NCBI GenBank assembly: GCA_020002185.1
Contig: CM034541.1
Location: 32,859,852 to 32,923,851, forward strand
Reading direction: 5' to 3'
DNA length: 64,000 nt
DNA from: Paraescarpia echinospica
Lineage: Eukaryota; Annelida; Polychaeta; Sabellida; Siboglinidae
Within the stretch, counting starts at the first letter, position 1. The number at the start of each line of letters is the position of its first letter. The position numbers and the translations under genes were made by a program. This document shows, piece after piece, positions 40,901 through 52,949 of the stretch. The notes below the pieces were generated by a model. That model had not been told where the DNA came from, made no database searches, and saw only the letters and a program-made list of their open reading frames with translations.

Positions 40901-41906
40901 CATTTCAGTTTCTGCCTCATTATGATCACTGATCTAAAACTAATAATAATAGTGATTACGATATATCGCTGGATCTCATCTTTAGTCAGATATATTGGTC
41001 ACTGTGAGCAAAGGACGTCTACAAACTTGCAACAAAGTTATCTGTCTCAAATTAAAACGAGGCAAACAGGTTTTTGACAGATATTTTGATAGCGAACGCA
41101 CACCACGTGACTACAGTGCATCATATCGGTGATGTAAACAATCGTAATATTTTGATTTATTGGACAAAATTGTAAGCAGCCGTTCATACTAATCACCACA
41201 GGAAGGTAACGAACAGCCCATGGTGTTTAAACAGTCATTGCGTGAAAGCATTGCGTTTTGTCGCACAGTGATGATTTTGAACACGATGGTGCAGAAACCG
41301 AGACGAGTGTTTCCAACTGGTGCGTGAAGTGATTATCGTCTTACAAATAATATTGGAAGTATTTCACTAAAACAAATTATTCGACGCTTTGTTTGCATGC
41401 CATTGATGAACTAAGTGGTTCTTATTAATAATTTGTATAGTACGTTGCTGAACGATTTGAAGGCAAGTTTATGAACTCGATTACGATATATTGGCGCTGA
41501 CGTTCACGCCAATCATTGAACCACAATGAATGAATAAGCCTATCAGGTTATGATTATCGAAACTCGACGACGTCGATCACTCTATGATCACATGATCATA
41601 AATATTCATGTCGGACATAAAATCACTTCGCTTATTATTACGCAGTGCTTAAGTGCACGTAATACATAAAAACATTTACATCACACGGATGTAATAGTGC
41701 TTATGTTACCTAATTAGTGCCAGGAGCTGTATCAATGTTTTGTTCTTTTATACGGTATATTTTACAACTTCCGCGAAGCGACTAGCGTCGACAAAGCTTC
41801 GTCTCGCCCCTGTCAGAAATATTATGCACTAAACTGATGTTTTGAAACAGCCTAGTGACCATTGTATGAACTATTTCAGAGGCGCTTTAACGGCCTTGGG
41901 CTTTAA
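37919..41906. other. No gene recognised; one dispersed repeat
   Basis: It contains an (AT)n tract at 38336-38388 and repeat H copy 2 (39355-39725, -). The segment 40890-41900 has balanced composition but no recognisable exon. Confidence 0.4.
39355..39725 (-). repeat. Dispersed repeat H, copy 2
   Basis: Inverted partner of 7440-7800, 32 kb away. The strongest block is GCTTACTAAACACAATTTGG on +. Confidence 0.75.
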
Positions 41907-42440
41907 GGCCATGGGCCAGATATGCCCCTCTTGCATGCTCCCACAACTCTACCAACCCATGTTTTTTTAAGCTTTGGGGTCCCTTGAAGATGATTTCAAG
42001 TGGTAACAGTGAAAAAGTTGGGTCTCACTACCCATTTCCAACCTATCTTATCCTGAAATATCGTATTTGTCATCAATGTCGCGAGGTATTTAATCACCGA
42101 CACCACAATCGTCATTGTATAGTCATATGTGTCTCAATATGTACTTATAATATGTCAAATTGAAGGTTTTCATCTGCTGATCATTATAATAGCATCAATA
42201 TATTTACTATTATGGCATGTGCCCTAACCAGCATAGAATAACTATACCCTATTCTCACTAGTGACCGCATAGATGACATCATTATTTTTGTCAAATCTGT
42301 CAATTTCCCTTGATCCAATGGCCTCTTTAAGATCAAAATAATAATGCATAAAACTCTGCAGCATCATATCTTTCATTTGAAACCAGAATTGTCTTTGTGT
42401 CATTACAAATGGATTATATATGATTCTTCAAAGATAACCG
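41907..42440 (+). repeat. Left terminal inverted repeat of the 4.8-kb element
   Basis: Pairs with 46160-46699. Blocks conserved in both arms: AAGCTTTGGGGTCCCTTGAA, AAGTTGGGTCTCACTACCCA, TTTAATCACCGACACCACAA, GTGACCGCATAGATGACATC, ATTACAAATGGATTATATAT. Confidence 0.95.
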
Positions 42441-44202
42441 CATAGTGTACTCCATCAGCAATGGATTGTTTAAAATGTAATGAAGAACTGACTATAATAT
42501 TGTTGTTTCATAAGTCATTTGCGTTCTTTTGCAGTATCTATGTACATGTTTGCAGCTGGAATACTAGTTTTCTTACATGTTTCATCATGGTATGCGGAGA
42601 TCACAAGGTTGCATCCTATATTATATTATTTAAGTCTTATATTATATTATTTAAGTCTCAATTGCAGCTTATGCCTCAGGTCAACTTCACAAATACCGAT
42701 AAGTAACATTTTTATTTAAGTTGGATAATGATAAATTATAAGCTTTGTTACTTAACCAAGACTGTACAGGTAATTCCGCTGGTTTGGAACATGGCTGAGA
42801 AGAATGAAAAGCACATTATCCTCATTGGCACTTCAATCTTGTCTGTGCCTGTATGAAGATGATTGTCCAAAAAAATGTTGGTTCAGGTCTGGCGGATATC
42901 CTTCTAGAAGCTGGTTTGATCAGTGATCTCTGGCTGGGATCGATGTCTAGGAAACACTACGACAGAGCTTTGCATTGCCACAATATCATGCTTGAATGTC
43001 TGGTAAGGTTGTTGATCGAAGAGTATCCCAAAGAGCAGAATGATGAAACTCTCTTGCCTTCTCTCTCTAATGAATCGATCAAGAAGATAAATTCCTTCAT
43101 GGAAACTACTAGCGCAGACACCCTGGATGCTATATCAACAGATCCTTCTGTCACCAGCCTGACAGAGAAGTATGAAGAGTTCCGAGAGAATGTACGGTCA
43201 GGCCATCTGGGGAAGACTGCACAACTATGGGTGTCTTATATGGATCATATCCATCTAATCCTGTCACTCCTCGAAGCTGTCAAGTCGAATAATTTCCTCC
43301 TGTATGCCCAATCTATGAGTGAAATGTCGCCACTTTTCTTCAGTTTTGGAGGACAAAATTATGCACCCTACCTCACCTTCTTCACTGTATTCCTTGTCAA
43401 TATTGAGGTCTCTCACCCCGGTGCTGCAAATCTCATCCAGAAAGGAGCTGTCAGTGTAACCCGCTCCTTCATCCCTGGGAACCGTTGCGCTGTTGATAAA
43501 ACCATGATGTCCGCGCCACAGAGATTCAGAAAGCAGAACGTTTGGTGATGAAAGCAAAGGAGGCTGTCGGGTGTTTCTTGAACCCCTTTGCTGTGGACAC
43601 AAAGGACAAGCTGCTGCTCCTCTCCTCTGGAAGTGCTGCGTCTGATGAGGTGTCAGAAGATGTCCTAAAAGCAGAAGTGATCGGACAGCAGGCGAGAGAC
43701 ATTTTTGTAAAGTCACGACTGAAGAAAGGCCAAGATTTCTTTGAGCCAGTGAAGAGGCTGAATCTTACGACCCTGAGTGATATGCACAAAAAAGAAAATG
43801 AAGACCACCAAGAACAAGGTCATTCAGTATAAACATCAAGGAAATGTTGCATTCCAGTTGTTTGTGAAGTCACAGAGCCAACGACTGCAGCTTGATCTGA
43901 AGCAACTGATGCCGTATACATTAACTCCTGTGCCATACAGTATTGCCACAGTCGACGGGTACCTTGCTACGTACTGATAAGGCAAAGCCATTCCAGTTTC
44001 TAACGAAAGAATGCACTGATGCTGATGTACCACCTGCAACCGAAACACTGATAGTCCATGACGGGAATGCATGCTTCTACTATCTGAAAATATACCAGGT
44101 AACTTTAACCAGATTTGTGCCAAGGTCTTCGACATCACCGAGAAGACAGGAGATGCTGTTTTCAGCACTGACCAATACTTCCCTGATTCTGTTAAATCCA
44201 TG

Positions 44203-44340
44203 GAGAGACAACGCCGTGGCACTGGAGAGAAGCTGATTCTGAAAGGAGAGACAACGCCGTGACACTGGAGAGAAGCTGATTCTGAAAGGAGAGACAACGC
44301 CGTGGCACTGGAGATAAGCTGATTCTGAAAGGAGAGGCAA
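44203..44340. repeat. 43-bp tandem triplication inside the decayed ORF
   Basis: Three consecutive copies of a 43-bp unit that starts AGAGACAACGCCGTGGCACT and ends GATTCTGAAAGG. Since 43 is not a multiple of three, each duplication shifts the frame. Confidence 0.95.
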
Positions 44341-44696
44341 CTTAGAGGCCGCCTGATTGGAAATCATTCTTGTCCAATGGTGAAAACAAGTGTCAGTTCA
44401 TCAAACTGCTTCTGAAGCTGTAGCGGAATGATGGATACGCATCAAAACTGCATGGAAGACAAGTGATCTTCATATGTGAGGGGAATGCCACTCTGCTTAC
44501 TTCCAACGATGGTCAGACGACAGTAAACCCATGAATTGCCCCTTCTGAAATTTTCACAGGAGCAAACTGACTCAAGAGTTATCCTCTATGTGAATTACGC
44601 GAGGAGTAGGAATTACCGATTCGTTCGTGTGAAGAGCCCAGATTCAACTTCTTCGTTCTTCTGCACTATGCTGCATCAATTGGAGACATCACCATC

Positions 44697-45428
44697 TTGT
44701 TTGACACTGGTGTAGGAAATAAGCAAATATTGATTGATGTCAGCAAACTAGCACTTGATCTCCGCCAAGACAAATGTACGGCTCTGATGGTTCTGCATGC
44801 TTTCAGTGGATGTGACAGCACTAGTGCTTTCCGAGGGATTGACAAACTCAAACCAGTGAAAACTCTACTGAAGATTCCTAAATACATTCATGTACTCAAG
44901 AAGCTGGGAGATACATGGGACGTACCTGAAGAAAGGATTGATGAGCTGGACAGCTTCACTTGTGCTGTGTATGGTAGAGCATCAAAGGTGTCAAAAGTTG
45001 ATGATTTCAGGCTAATTCGTATCAATGAGCTCTGTGCCAAGGATAACCGTGTTATTCCTTCAGGTAATGTTGGCATGACCAATCTACTACCATGCAAGCG
45101 CAGTCTCACCCAGCACGTCAGAAGAGTCAACTATCAAGTTGGCATATGGAAGAGAGCACATATTCCTGAGCCGGACGTCCCCAGGGTTAGCAGAAACCAT
45201 GGCTGGAACATCAGTAATGGAAGCATTGAGCCACTCTGGTATGATGGAGATGTGCTGCCACGTGAACTGGCTGATATAGCTCAGGTAGACCCCGACCACA
45301 CTGATAGTGATGACGAGTCTGACATGGACATGTGTGATGGGATGGAACTATATGCTGCAGTGACAGTGATTATGACTGAGCATCAAAATGTGACTAATTG
45401 GTTATGTAGCTACCAAGAACAAGAATAA
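44697..45428 (+). pseudogene. Longest intact C-terminal fragment of the GCDxTSAF-family gene
   Basis: 244 codons with stop at 45426-45428. Order: FDTGVGNKQ, DVSKLALDLRQ, LHAFSGCDSTSAFRG, FTCAVYG, NVGMTNLLPCKRSL, HVRRVNYQVGIWKRAHIP, HGWNISNGSIEPLWYDGD, LPRELADI, then an acidic DPDHTDSDDESDMD tail. The upstream reading (about 44630-44700, VKSPDS / FFVLLHYAAS) continues into it after a one-base shift. Confidence 0.75.
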
Positions 45429-46159
45429 GAAGTTTAATTTTTACCAAAAAAATATAATAATAACACAATAAACATGTCAGGTATATGCATTACCACAAAT
45501 AAAATAAATATGCATATATATTAGACACCATTTCTTAAAGGCAGAAATAATAAGTGATTAAAGCAGAAAAATATACCTTTTGTTTTACGACACACAAGGG
45601 GGTCAGTGGCTCCCACTAAGACATACTGTCGCTATCATGGGAGCCAGGTAGTTATAACCAATTGTAATAACTTTTGTTAACATTATATTGTCCTTTATAT
45701 CTTACATATCGGCTGATATATTTAAATATGTGCATATACTACCAATGTTTGGCAAGTGACCGTACATCAACCTAGATAGTGTATGTCATTGCATACAATT
45801 AAGATGTGAATAACTTTGTGGCATCTAACTACATTTTGTTTTATCAATGTCTAGCATCTAAATGAATGTCATACATACGTAATTCGCTTTAAACTGAATT
45901 ATCATATTGTGAGATACTGGCTTTCGATTTGTCTGTACTTTTGACATTTGCCACATCTTAACTCACGCGTTTTGGATACCATACCAAGCTAATATACATG
46001 TGCATTATATGAAATATGTACTGCTTTGTTTTATGCATCTGAAATTAATCTGGCGTAACTGTATACATGAAAACACACACGTATTCTATATTATGTTGAC
46101 ATGTATGCCAGTTATGACTATCCATGGTTATCTTTGCGTTACGCCTCTTGATCCGTGAC

Positions 46160-46699
46160 ACTACGGTTATCTTTGAAGCATCATATATAATCCATTTGTA
46201 ATGACAGAAAGACAATTCTGGTATCAATTGAAAGATATGATGCAGAGTGTTATGTATTATTATTTTGATCTTAAAGAGGCCATGACATCAATGGAAATTG
46301 ACAGATTTGATAAAAATAATGATGTCATCTATGCGGTCACGAGTGAGAATAGGGTAGAGTTATTCTATGCTAATTAGGGCACATGCCATAATAGTAAATA
46401 TATATTGAATGCTATTATAATGATCAGCAGATGAAAACCTTCAATTTGACTTATTATAAATACATATTGAGACACATAATTATGACTATGCAATGACGAT
46501 TGTGGTGTCGGTGATTAAATACCGCGCGACATTGTCGACAAATACGATATTTCAGGGTACCATCCAAGATAGGTTGGAAATGGGTAGTGAGACCCAACTT
46601 TTTTACTGTTACCACTTGAAATCATCTTCAAGGGACCCCAAAGCTTAAAAACATGGTAGAGTTGTGGAGGGTGCACAAGGGCATATCTGGCCCATGGCC
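46160..46699 (-). repeat. Right terminal inverted repeat of the 4.8-kb element
   Basis: Reverse-complement partner of 41907-42440. It keeps a GGTAC insertion and an extra ATT that the left arm lacks, so the arms have diverged since they were last homogenised. Confidence 0.95.
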
Positions 46700-47053
46700 T
46701 ATTTGACTCGTTAACTGTTTTGTGTTTCTATGTATATCCAGGAGAACACAACAGGCTAAGCCAGATCACCATATCAGTTTTACTTCCAATATGCTATGAA
46801 TACCACCATTCGGCGGCCATTTTGTTTATTACAAAAAAATGTCATAAATTGTTTACTCAATAATAGCTTTTCTACAGCTAGGATGCAAAATAATTATATT
46901 AATTATGCATTAAAAAAAGTGTCCTATCTAGCTGCCATACCTCCCCTTAAGCCGGTGGAGGCAAGATTAGCGGCTTGGCGGACTTCATAATATTCATGAA
47001 GTAATGACGCACTGTAGTGCGGTGCAGTAAGTGTAAGCTTCAGCCGCCAGCAA

Positions 47054-47080
47054 GCTCCCTTTTTGGAGTAAAAAGGGAGC
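47054..47080. repeat. Perfect 11-bp hairpin in the LINE leader
   Basis: GCTCCCTTTTT, loop GGAGT, AAAAAGGGAGC. Confidence 0.9.
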
Positions 47081-48257
47081 CGAGCGCGTAAGTCTCCTCT
47101 GCTGGTATATATAGCCTCTCCACAAACAAGACCATAGCACAACCTCCTTGTGGTGCATTACGGATACTGAGTACCCTGTGGCCCATGCAAATGCGCTGGG
47201 GATCGGGGAGCAGGCTGGTCCCCTCAGGTGCAGTATGCTGGGCCCACCGGTGTGTGGACATGTCCCAACGCTCACCAATCCAACCTCCAGCTATGGGTAA
47301 ATAGCAATGAGCAGACTGGGCTCACTGGCCTTGGATGGCAACCAGTCTAGGAGACGTAAAATTCTTATCATAAATCCCCACTGCCTTGTGGGAGTCTCGG
47401 GAGAGACAAAGGCTATGGGATTAAAACCCAGAAAGAAAATCCGGAGTGGAGCCCTGAAGGCGGCCATATATCATCCGCATGACATCTTCCGACAGCTCCT
47501 GCATCCAAACTTGTGCCAAATGTCGCGCTTTGCACTCCTTTGGATCCCACTAACTAGGCTGAGAGGGGGTTCTTGCCGCTTGGGCAACCCAGGACCCCCA
47601 TACATTTTGCCCAAGCATGCGCCATGGAGAGTGTACTCCATAGTCGACTCGACGCGACTGTACAACACGGAAGGCAGCAGTTACGGGTTATAAGTCCAAC
47701 TCGATTGACGTAGAGAACGGACGCCACGGGATGCCTTCGACGGTGGGAGAGATCATCGCATCTCACGGAACAGCTACCGCCCGCCTCAAACCGGGCAGCC
47801 CCCGGTCAGTAAAGATGCTGCCCGCCACTGTCCAAATGCTTCAATGGGTGCTTGAAGCTTAGCGTTCTCACTGACAAGTGGACTGAAATACTGCACCAGG
47901 CAAAACAAAGAAAAATGTCAAGAACGTACCAGCCCTTCGAATCGCAAGCTGGAATGTCAGGACCATATGTCCTGGCCTGTCGGAAGACCTCACGCATATT
48001 ACGCGGACACACGGCTGTTATCGACAGAGAGCTCAGCAGACTAAATATTGACATTGCATCTTTTCAACAGACACGCCTCGCTGCAAACGCTTCGTTGCGG
48101 AAGAAAGATTACACCTTCTTCTGGCAAGGAAAACAACCCAATGAAACCCGCTTACATGGAGTGGGTTTTATTGTCAAGAACTCCCTTCTGATCGAGCACA
48201 ATTGAACCACCAACAAATGACTCAAAATCCTTCCGTCTGTTTACTGAATCAGGCAAA

Positions 48258-49118
48258 GTGAACTTGCTGAGCATATATATGCGCCAACATTCTGTTCCCC
48301 ACCGGAAGTCAACGACCTGTTCTACGAACAACTCCACTCTATCGATCATTCCCCACTCTGAACATATGTTCTTGTTGGGAGATTCCAATGCTAGGGTCGG
48401 TGACGACCACAATTCATGGTCAACCTGTCTTGGTCACTACAGCACTGGGAACATGAATGTAAGCGGACAGCGACTACTTGAGCTGTGCTCTTATCACAAC
48501 CTCTGCATCACCAACACGTTCTTCCAAACTAAACCTCGCCAGAGAGTCTCATGGAAACATCCGCGATCCCTTCGCTGGCACCAATTGGACCTCATCACTA
48601 CCAGGCGGACTTCTCTCAACAATGTGCTCATCACACGCAGCTTTCACATAGCGGACTGCGACAGTGACCACGCCCTGGTATGCAGCAAGGTTAAACTCAG
48701 GCCAAAGAAAATTCATCATTCCAAGCAGAAGTTTCAACCTCGTATCAACGCTGCCTATACCTCAGTTCCATCGCTGACTGAAAGGTACCGAAATTCCCTC
48801 GATCAGGCTCTGCATCGCACACCAGGAGGAGGTATGGAAGCCAAATGGTCATACATCAGAGACAGCATCTACACAGCCGCTTTGACAACTTTCGGTAAAC
48901 AGAGAAAAAGCAGCGCAGACTGGTTTGAGACCCACATATCCGACATGGATCCCGCCATTGAAGCAAAACGCACAGCACTGTTGAACTACAAAAAGAACCC
49001 CAACGCAGCCACACGTGCTGCTCTCAGAACAGCTAGATCTACAACGAAAAGGACAGGTAGGAAATACGCCAATGACTATGCAAAGTATTCAGTTGTCATC
49101 CGACACTGGCCCCACTGA
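48258..49118 (+). pseudogene. LINE endonuclease-to-linker open segment
   Basis: 286 open codons. Endonuclease motifs LLGDSNARVG (catalytic Asp/Asn pair), RWHQLDLITT and the C-terminal DCDSDHALV with the catalytic Asp-His are readable. Upstream, the SWNVRT motif near 47945 is in another frame, so the endonuclease is split by frameshifts at about 48010 and 48200. Confidence 0.8.
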
Positions 49119-49259
49119 AGAGCAAAACAAGAGAAACCACCACAGAACGAAACAAGCAGATGGACCGATGGGTTGAACACTATCTATACCTCTACTCCAG
49201 GGAAAATGTTGTCACCGAGGCTGCCATAAATGCAGCTGAATCTTTGCCCGTCATGCATG

Positions 49260-49950
49260 AGCTAGATGAAAAAACTGGTGAACATAATCATAGCCTTCCA
49301 CGACAACATGGAATCCACAGTGCGGTATGAAGGAGCAAATTCGAAAGGTTTCCCCATCAAGAGCGGGGTTAAACAGGACTGCGTGCTTGCACCGACCCTA
49401 TTCGGCATCTACTTCTCAATGGTACTATCGCACGCTTTCTGAACCTCTGAAGATGGAATCTACATTCACACCAGATCAGACGGTAAGCTCTTCAGTCTGG
49501 CCCGTCTGAAAGCAAAAACCAGGATCCACAAATGCCTCACTCGAGAAATTCTTTTTGCTGATGATTCTGCACTTACATCCCACACTGCAGAAAGCCTCCT
49601 GAGAATGACATACATGTTTGCTGATGCCTGCAAAGAATTTGCTCCATCCATCAACATCAATGAGCACACCTTAGAAGTTGTTCAAGACTTCACCTACCTG
49701 GGCTCAACTATCACCAGCAACCTTGCCATTGATGCTGGGATCAACAAACGTGTAGGTAAAGTTTCTTCTGCAATGTCCAGGCTGACCACGAGGGTATGGG
49801 AAAACGGCGCACTCATACTGAACACCAGGGTTCAAGTGTATAAGCGCACCAGTTTTGCCATCGAACTACGTATGCAGAAGTGTGCAAAGGACTGTCACTC
49901 AATGATTGGCCTGCATAGTCACAGCAGACGCTGCCCCACCAGTCATTGAC
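49260..49950 (+). pseudogene. LINE reverse-transcriptase fragment with FADD motif
   Basis: In one frame: FHDNMEST, GVKQDCVLAPTLFGIYFSM. An in-frame TGA follows. Then GIYIHTRSDGKLFSLARLKA, the catalytic FADDSAL, then EVVQDFTYLGSTITSNLAID and NKRVGKVSSAMSRLTTRVW. After that the expected CVxSTLLYGxExW block is missing and the frame ends at 49949. Confidence 0.8.
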
Positions 49951-50139
49951 TCTTCAGGCGCGGAACTTATTATCCTTCGGGACAGGGAGGCCTATTACTA
50001 ATGACGCGTAACTTCGCTCGTGCTCCGTCGGCGACGAAGTGGTCATTGTTTCGCAGGGAGATGAAGGTGAGCATTTCCCCACAAAAGTGAAATATAAATA
50101 TTACAATCTTACGCGTATTTAGTTACATTACTCCCAAGA

Positions 50140-50815
50140 TGGACAATATAAATATTGAACAAGTTAAAGAACTTAATTTCTTTAATTATTGATACAAATT
50201 TGAACTGGAAAAAACATACTGAAAACATTCAAATGCCTGTTCTAAAAAGATTGCAATTTTAAATCAATTGAAACATGTGTTACCTCTACAAGTTAAAATA
50301 CTGTTATGTAATTCATTAATTTTACCATACATTTTACCGTATCATGGCATGGGGTTTTCAATCACATAAAACAATAAAACTTAAAAAAAAGCTTTACTAA
50401 TTATTACCTTAAGTAATTACAATTCTCACACAGAGCCACTATATAACAATCTCAACATGTTAAAAACAGACGACATTCTTAAAGTACAACAGTTAAAATG
50501 TTATTATAAATACTTACACAACGAGTTACCAGTTTATTTACAAAACTGGATGATAGTTTTTAACTATGACATACATAATTATGATACACGAATTAAGAAT
50601 GAATTATACACTTATAAAGCTAAACATTAATATACAAAGAAATGTCTTAGGTATAACTTGCCACTTTTAGTTTTTTTTTATATTCCTGATATAGTTAAAG
50701 AAAAGCTTAATACACACCGTTTAGAGGGATTTGCCAAGTACGTTAAACTTAATTTTGTACAAAATAATCAAACTACATACATGTACAAGGCAAAATTGCT
50801 ATATATGTAAGCAAT
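50140..50815 (+). pseudogene. LINE C-terminal remnant (CR1/Jockey-like RT thumb and tail)
   Basis: Frame fragments read NWKKHTENIQ, LPLQVKILLCNSLILP, ALLIITLSNYNSHTEPLY, NMLKTDDILKVQQLKCYYKY, LHNELPVYLQNW, DIHNYDTRIKNELYTY and CLRYNLPLLV. This is the usual order after the RT domain in CR1/Jockey-like LINEs. Stops and shifts interrupt it. It ends before the (CA)n at 50839. Confidence 0.8.
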
Positions 50816-50838
50816 ACTAAACATTACAACCATCTGTC

Positions 50839-50906
<68 letters not shown>

Positions 50907-50972
50907 CACACAAACACGCGCACGCGCACGCACACACGCACATACACACGCACACGCACGCACACACACACA
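50839..50972. repeat. (CA)n microsatellite with CG interruptions
   Basis: About 62 bp of pure CA then CACGCG/CACGCA-type variants. It may have grown from the LINE 3' tail next to it (inference). Confidence 0.95.
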
Positions 50973-52949
50973 CATTTGAAAACATTGAATAACACGTGTA
51001 GAAGTAGTTGAAGTTTTGACATAAAGCTGTCGCCTTCTTAAAATTCATGCCAAGATTAAACACTCCATGGACACATTCGTTGTACTAATGAATATTTATA
51101 TAGTTTTGATGATGGACCTGTAATGGAATTTAAGGGCGACTTAGGTGATTTATTGTGAATTAATTTATGTAGCACCACGTAATGCATATTTGTATCTATC
51201 GTGTACAATTAATTAATGCATTAGGTTGATATGCGTTATCTGTCTGTCCAAGTTGACGAGTATGAACTATACTATGTCTATGGTAGTTATTTGTAACATT
51301 ATCAGAATGAAGCCTGACGACTAGAGAATACGACGTTGCCATGGATGTAGTGGTTTATCCGTGCACAAAAAAAGAAAACAGTCACAATATTAATTATCAA
51401 TAAAACTTTAAGGTTAGGATATTGGTTTATTAAAAAAAAAAAAATCTTGCTCAATTTTTAAAATGTTATAATATTATACTTTGGTGTATACTAACGAGTC
51501 TGACTTGTGTTATTATGTTGTTTATGCATTTATTTGTTTTTAAAATAATAATTGAAAAATACATTTTAATGCAATTTGGTCTTGTCGGTCATCTTTATCA
51601 GCCATTTTCTCAGTTTCATCCATTTTTCACGAAAAACGCTAAAACTTGAATTCCTTACAAGATGCTGCAATGAAATCTGGTACATGTCTTGCCTTCGATA
51701 GTATCCTCACAATATTGGGGGGTTTCAACAAATATTATTACTTTCTGAAATATTCACTTTCTTAGGTAGTGTTTCTGGAAGATGGGAGAAAGTATAAAAA
51801 AACAAATACGTGTTTTTCAAAAGTTCCCATTTTTATTTGTAATATAATTGACATACTTTGCTTAAAGTATGATAGGCATAGCTGTAATTTTTCAGACAAG
51901 TAAGAATTAGAAACTACCTCTTAGTTTGTTCATCAACGGTCAAACACTTTGTTGTCATGGCAACCATACTGTTGCTGTTTATGAAATCGCACCGCATATG
52001 TCATAGTTGGATTGCCGGATTTATGAGCTTTCTAAAAATGCGTAGGTTTGCATACGTATCACGTATATCTAACCAATAGCAAGCCACCAAAGATAACCAC
52101 CTTCATTTGTGCAAAAACAAAAAGTATTCTAACCTTAATGGAGAAATGGAAATATGAATGTTTCCAGCAGAATTGGAATGTTAAGCGTCAAGACTTCTAT
52201 TCAATTCATTTATTTACTTCATACCAAAATACACATGGCGATACTTATATTGGTCCATATATATTCATACACATATAACGGTTAACAAGCTGATATTAAT
52301 AGTAGAAAGCATGTTATAAATATAATTTAAAAAAAAGTAGTACATATAATATGACCTATGTATTTGACACTAGGTGTACTAATTTAATTTAGCTTAGATG
52401 CAAGGAGGCATAAATTCTTGTCAGTATGAAGCTTTTCTCATGGTTAAATTGAATTTCATGACCATAACTTTCACAAAATAATAACAACTCCCCCAGGCTT
52501 ACACTGGAGGAGTAGAACATCACCAGCTCATCTACAAGGATGTGTTAACATTTTGGGTACATTTTCTTAAGAATGACACATTTATCACAGCAAAGGATAC
52601 AAAAGTATTGAAACGTCATACTGTTTGAAAAGGGTGTAGGCTCTAGTGAAGCGCGTACTAAACTTCTAAACGCGCGATGCACGTAGGCCTATAGGTCATG
52701 TAGATCGATATACACAATTTATATCGATACAAAGGCGGTGCCTACATTAGACCACTTACTCTAAACACTTCGCTCCAGTTCATAAGTATTATCAAATTTA
52801 ATGTTCTTTAATATTTGCTAAAAATTCAACATTCTACTTCGCAAATAGGCGCCCAACGAAAAACAAACGTACGTACGCGCGCATTCGTTTTTATTTTTGG
52901 ACGGACCAATGATTAGCAAATGGGGCGTGGCTTAAAAGCGCCTGTTAGT
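50973..52949. other. No gene recognised
   Basis: AT-rich intergenic DNA. The end, 52850-52960, turns GC-rich with CGTACGTACGCGCGCA. No coding or TE signature seen. Confidence 0.5.

Larger units (their letters stand above)
42765..45428 (+). pseudogene. Frameshifted gene of an uncharacterised metazoan TE-associated family (GCDxTSAF motif)
   Basis: Coding frames succeed one another on +. About 42780-43505 has GSGLADILLEAG, KHYDRALHCHNIM, LWVSYMDHIHLIL and FFSFGGQNYAPY. About 43508-43800 has LNPFAVD, SRLKKGQDFFEPVK. About 43790-43965 has PVPYSIATVDG. About 43978-44090 has TDKAKPFQFL. About 44630-45428 has VKSPDS, FDTGVGNK, LHAFSGCDSTSAFRGIDKLK, VNYQVGIWKRAHIPEP and HGWNISNG. I recognise this motif order from large repeated proteins in many invertebrates, usually annotated as uncharacterised. 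The VKSPD...GCD order resembles XPG/FEN-like PIN nucleases (inference). At least five frame changes and a 43-bp triplication kill it, and the N-terminal part of the family is absent. Confidence 0.75.
41907..46699. mobile_element. 4.8-kb element with about 540-bp terminal inverted repeats and a decayed ORF
   Basis: Left arm 41907-42440 and right arm 46160-46699 are reverse complements at high identity by eye (roughly nine bases in ten, small indels). Both outer ends read GGCCATGGGCCAGATATGCCC from outside in. TTAA lies directly outside the left end (41903-41906) and TATT outside the right end, so an altered TTAA duplication is possible. The interior carries a + strand coding region at 42765-45428 of an uncharacterised metazoan family, broken by frameshifts. 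No transposase of a known superfamily was recognised. Confidence 0.85.
46985..50060 (+). mobile_element. Decayed RTE-like LINE (endonuclease plus partial RT)
   Basis: It begins with a non-coding GC-richer leader (46985-47850). The AP-endonuclease domain follows (47890-48740: ALRIASWNVRTICPG, RLNIDIASFQQTRL, FLLGDSNARVG, TKPRQRVSWKHPRS, HQLDLI, DCDSDHALVC). Then comes a linker (48750-49250: ADWFE, EAKRTALLNYKK, RWVEHY). Only the later RT remains (49260-49950: GVKQDCVLAPTLFGIYF, ILFADDSALTS, FTYLGSTIT). The RT segment with motifs 1-3 is deleted between the linker and KLVNIIIAFHDN. Several frameshifts and stops make it dead. I recognise the family as the repeated ORF often mis-annotated in animal genomes as craniofacial development protein 2-like. 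Confidence 0.85.
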
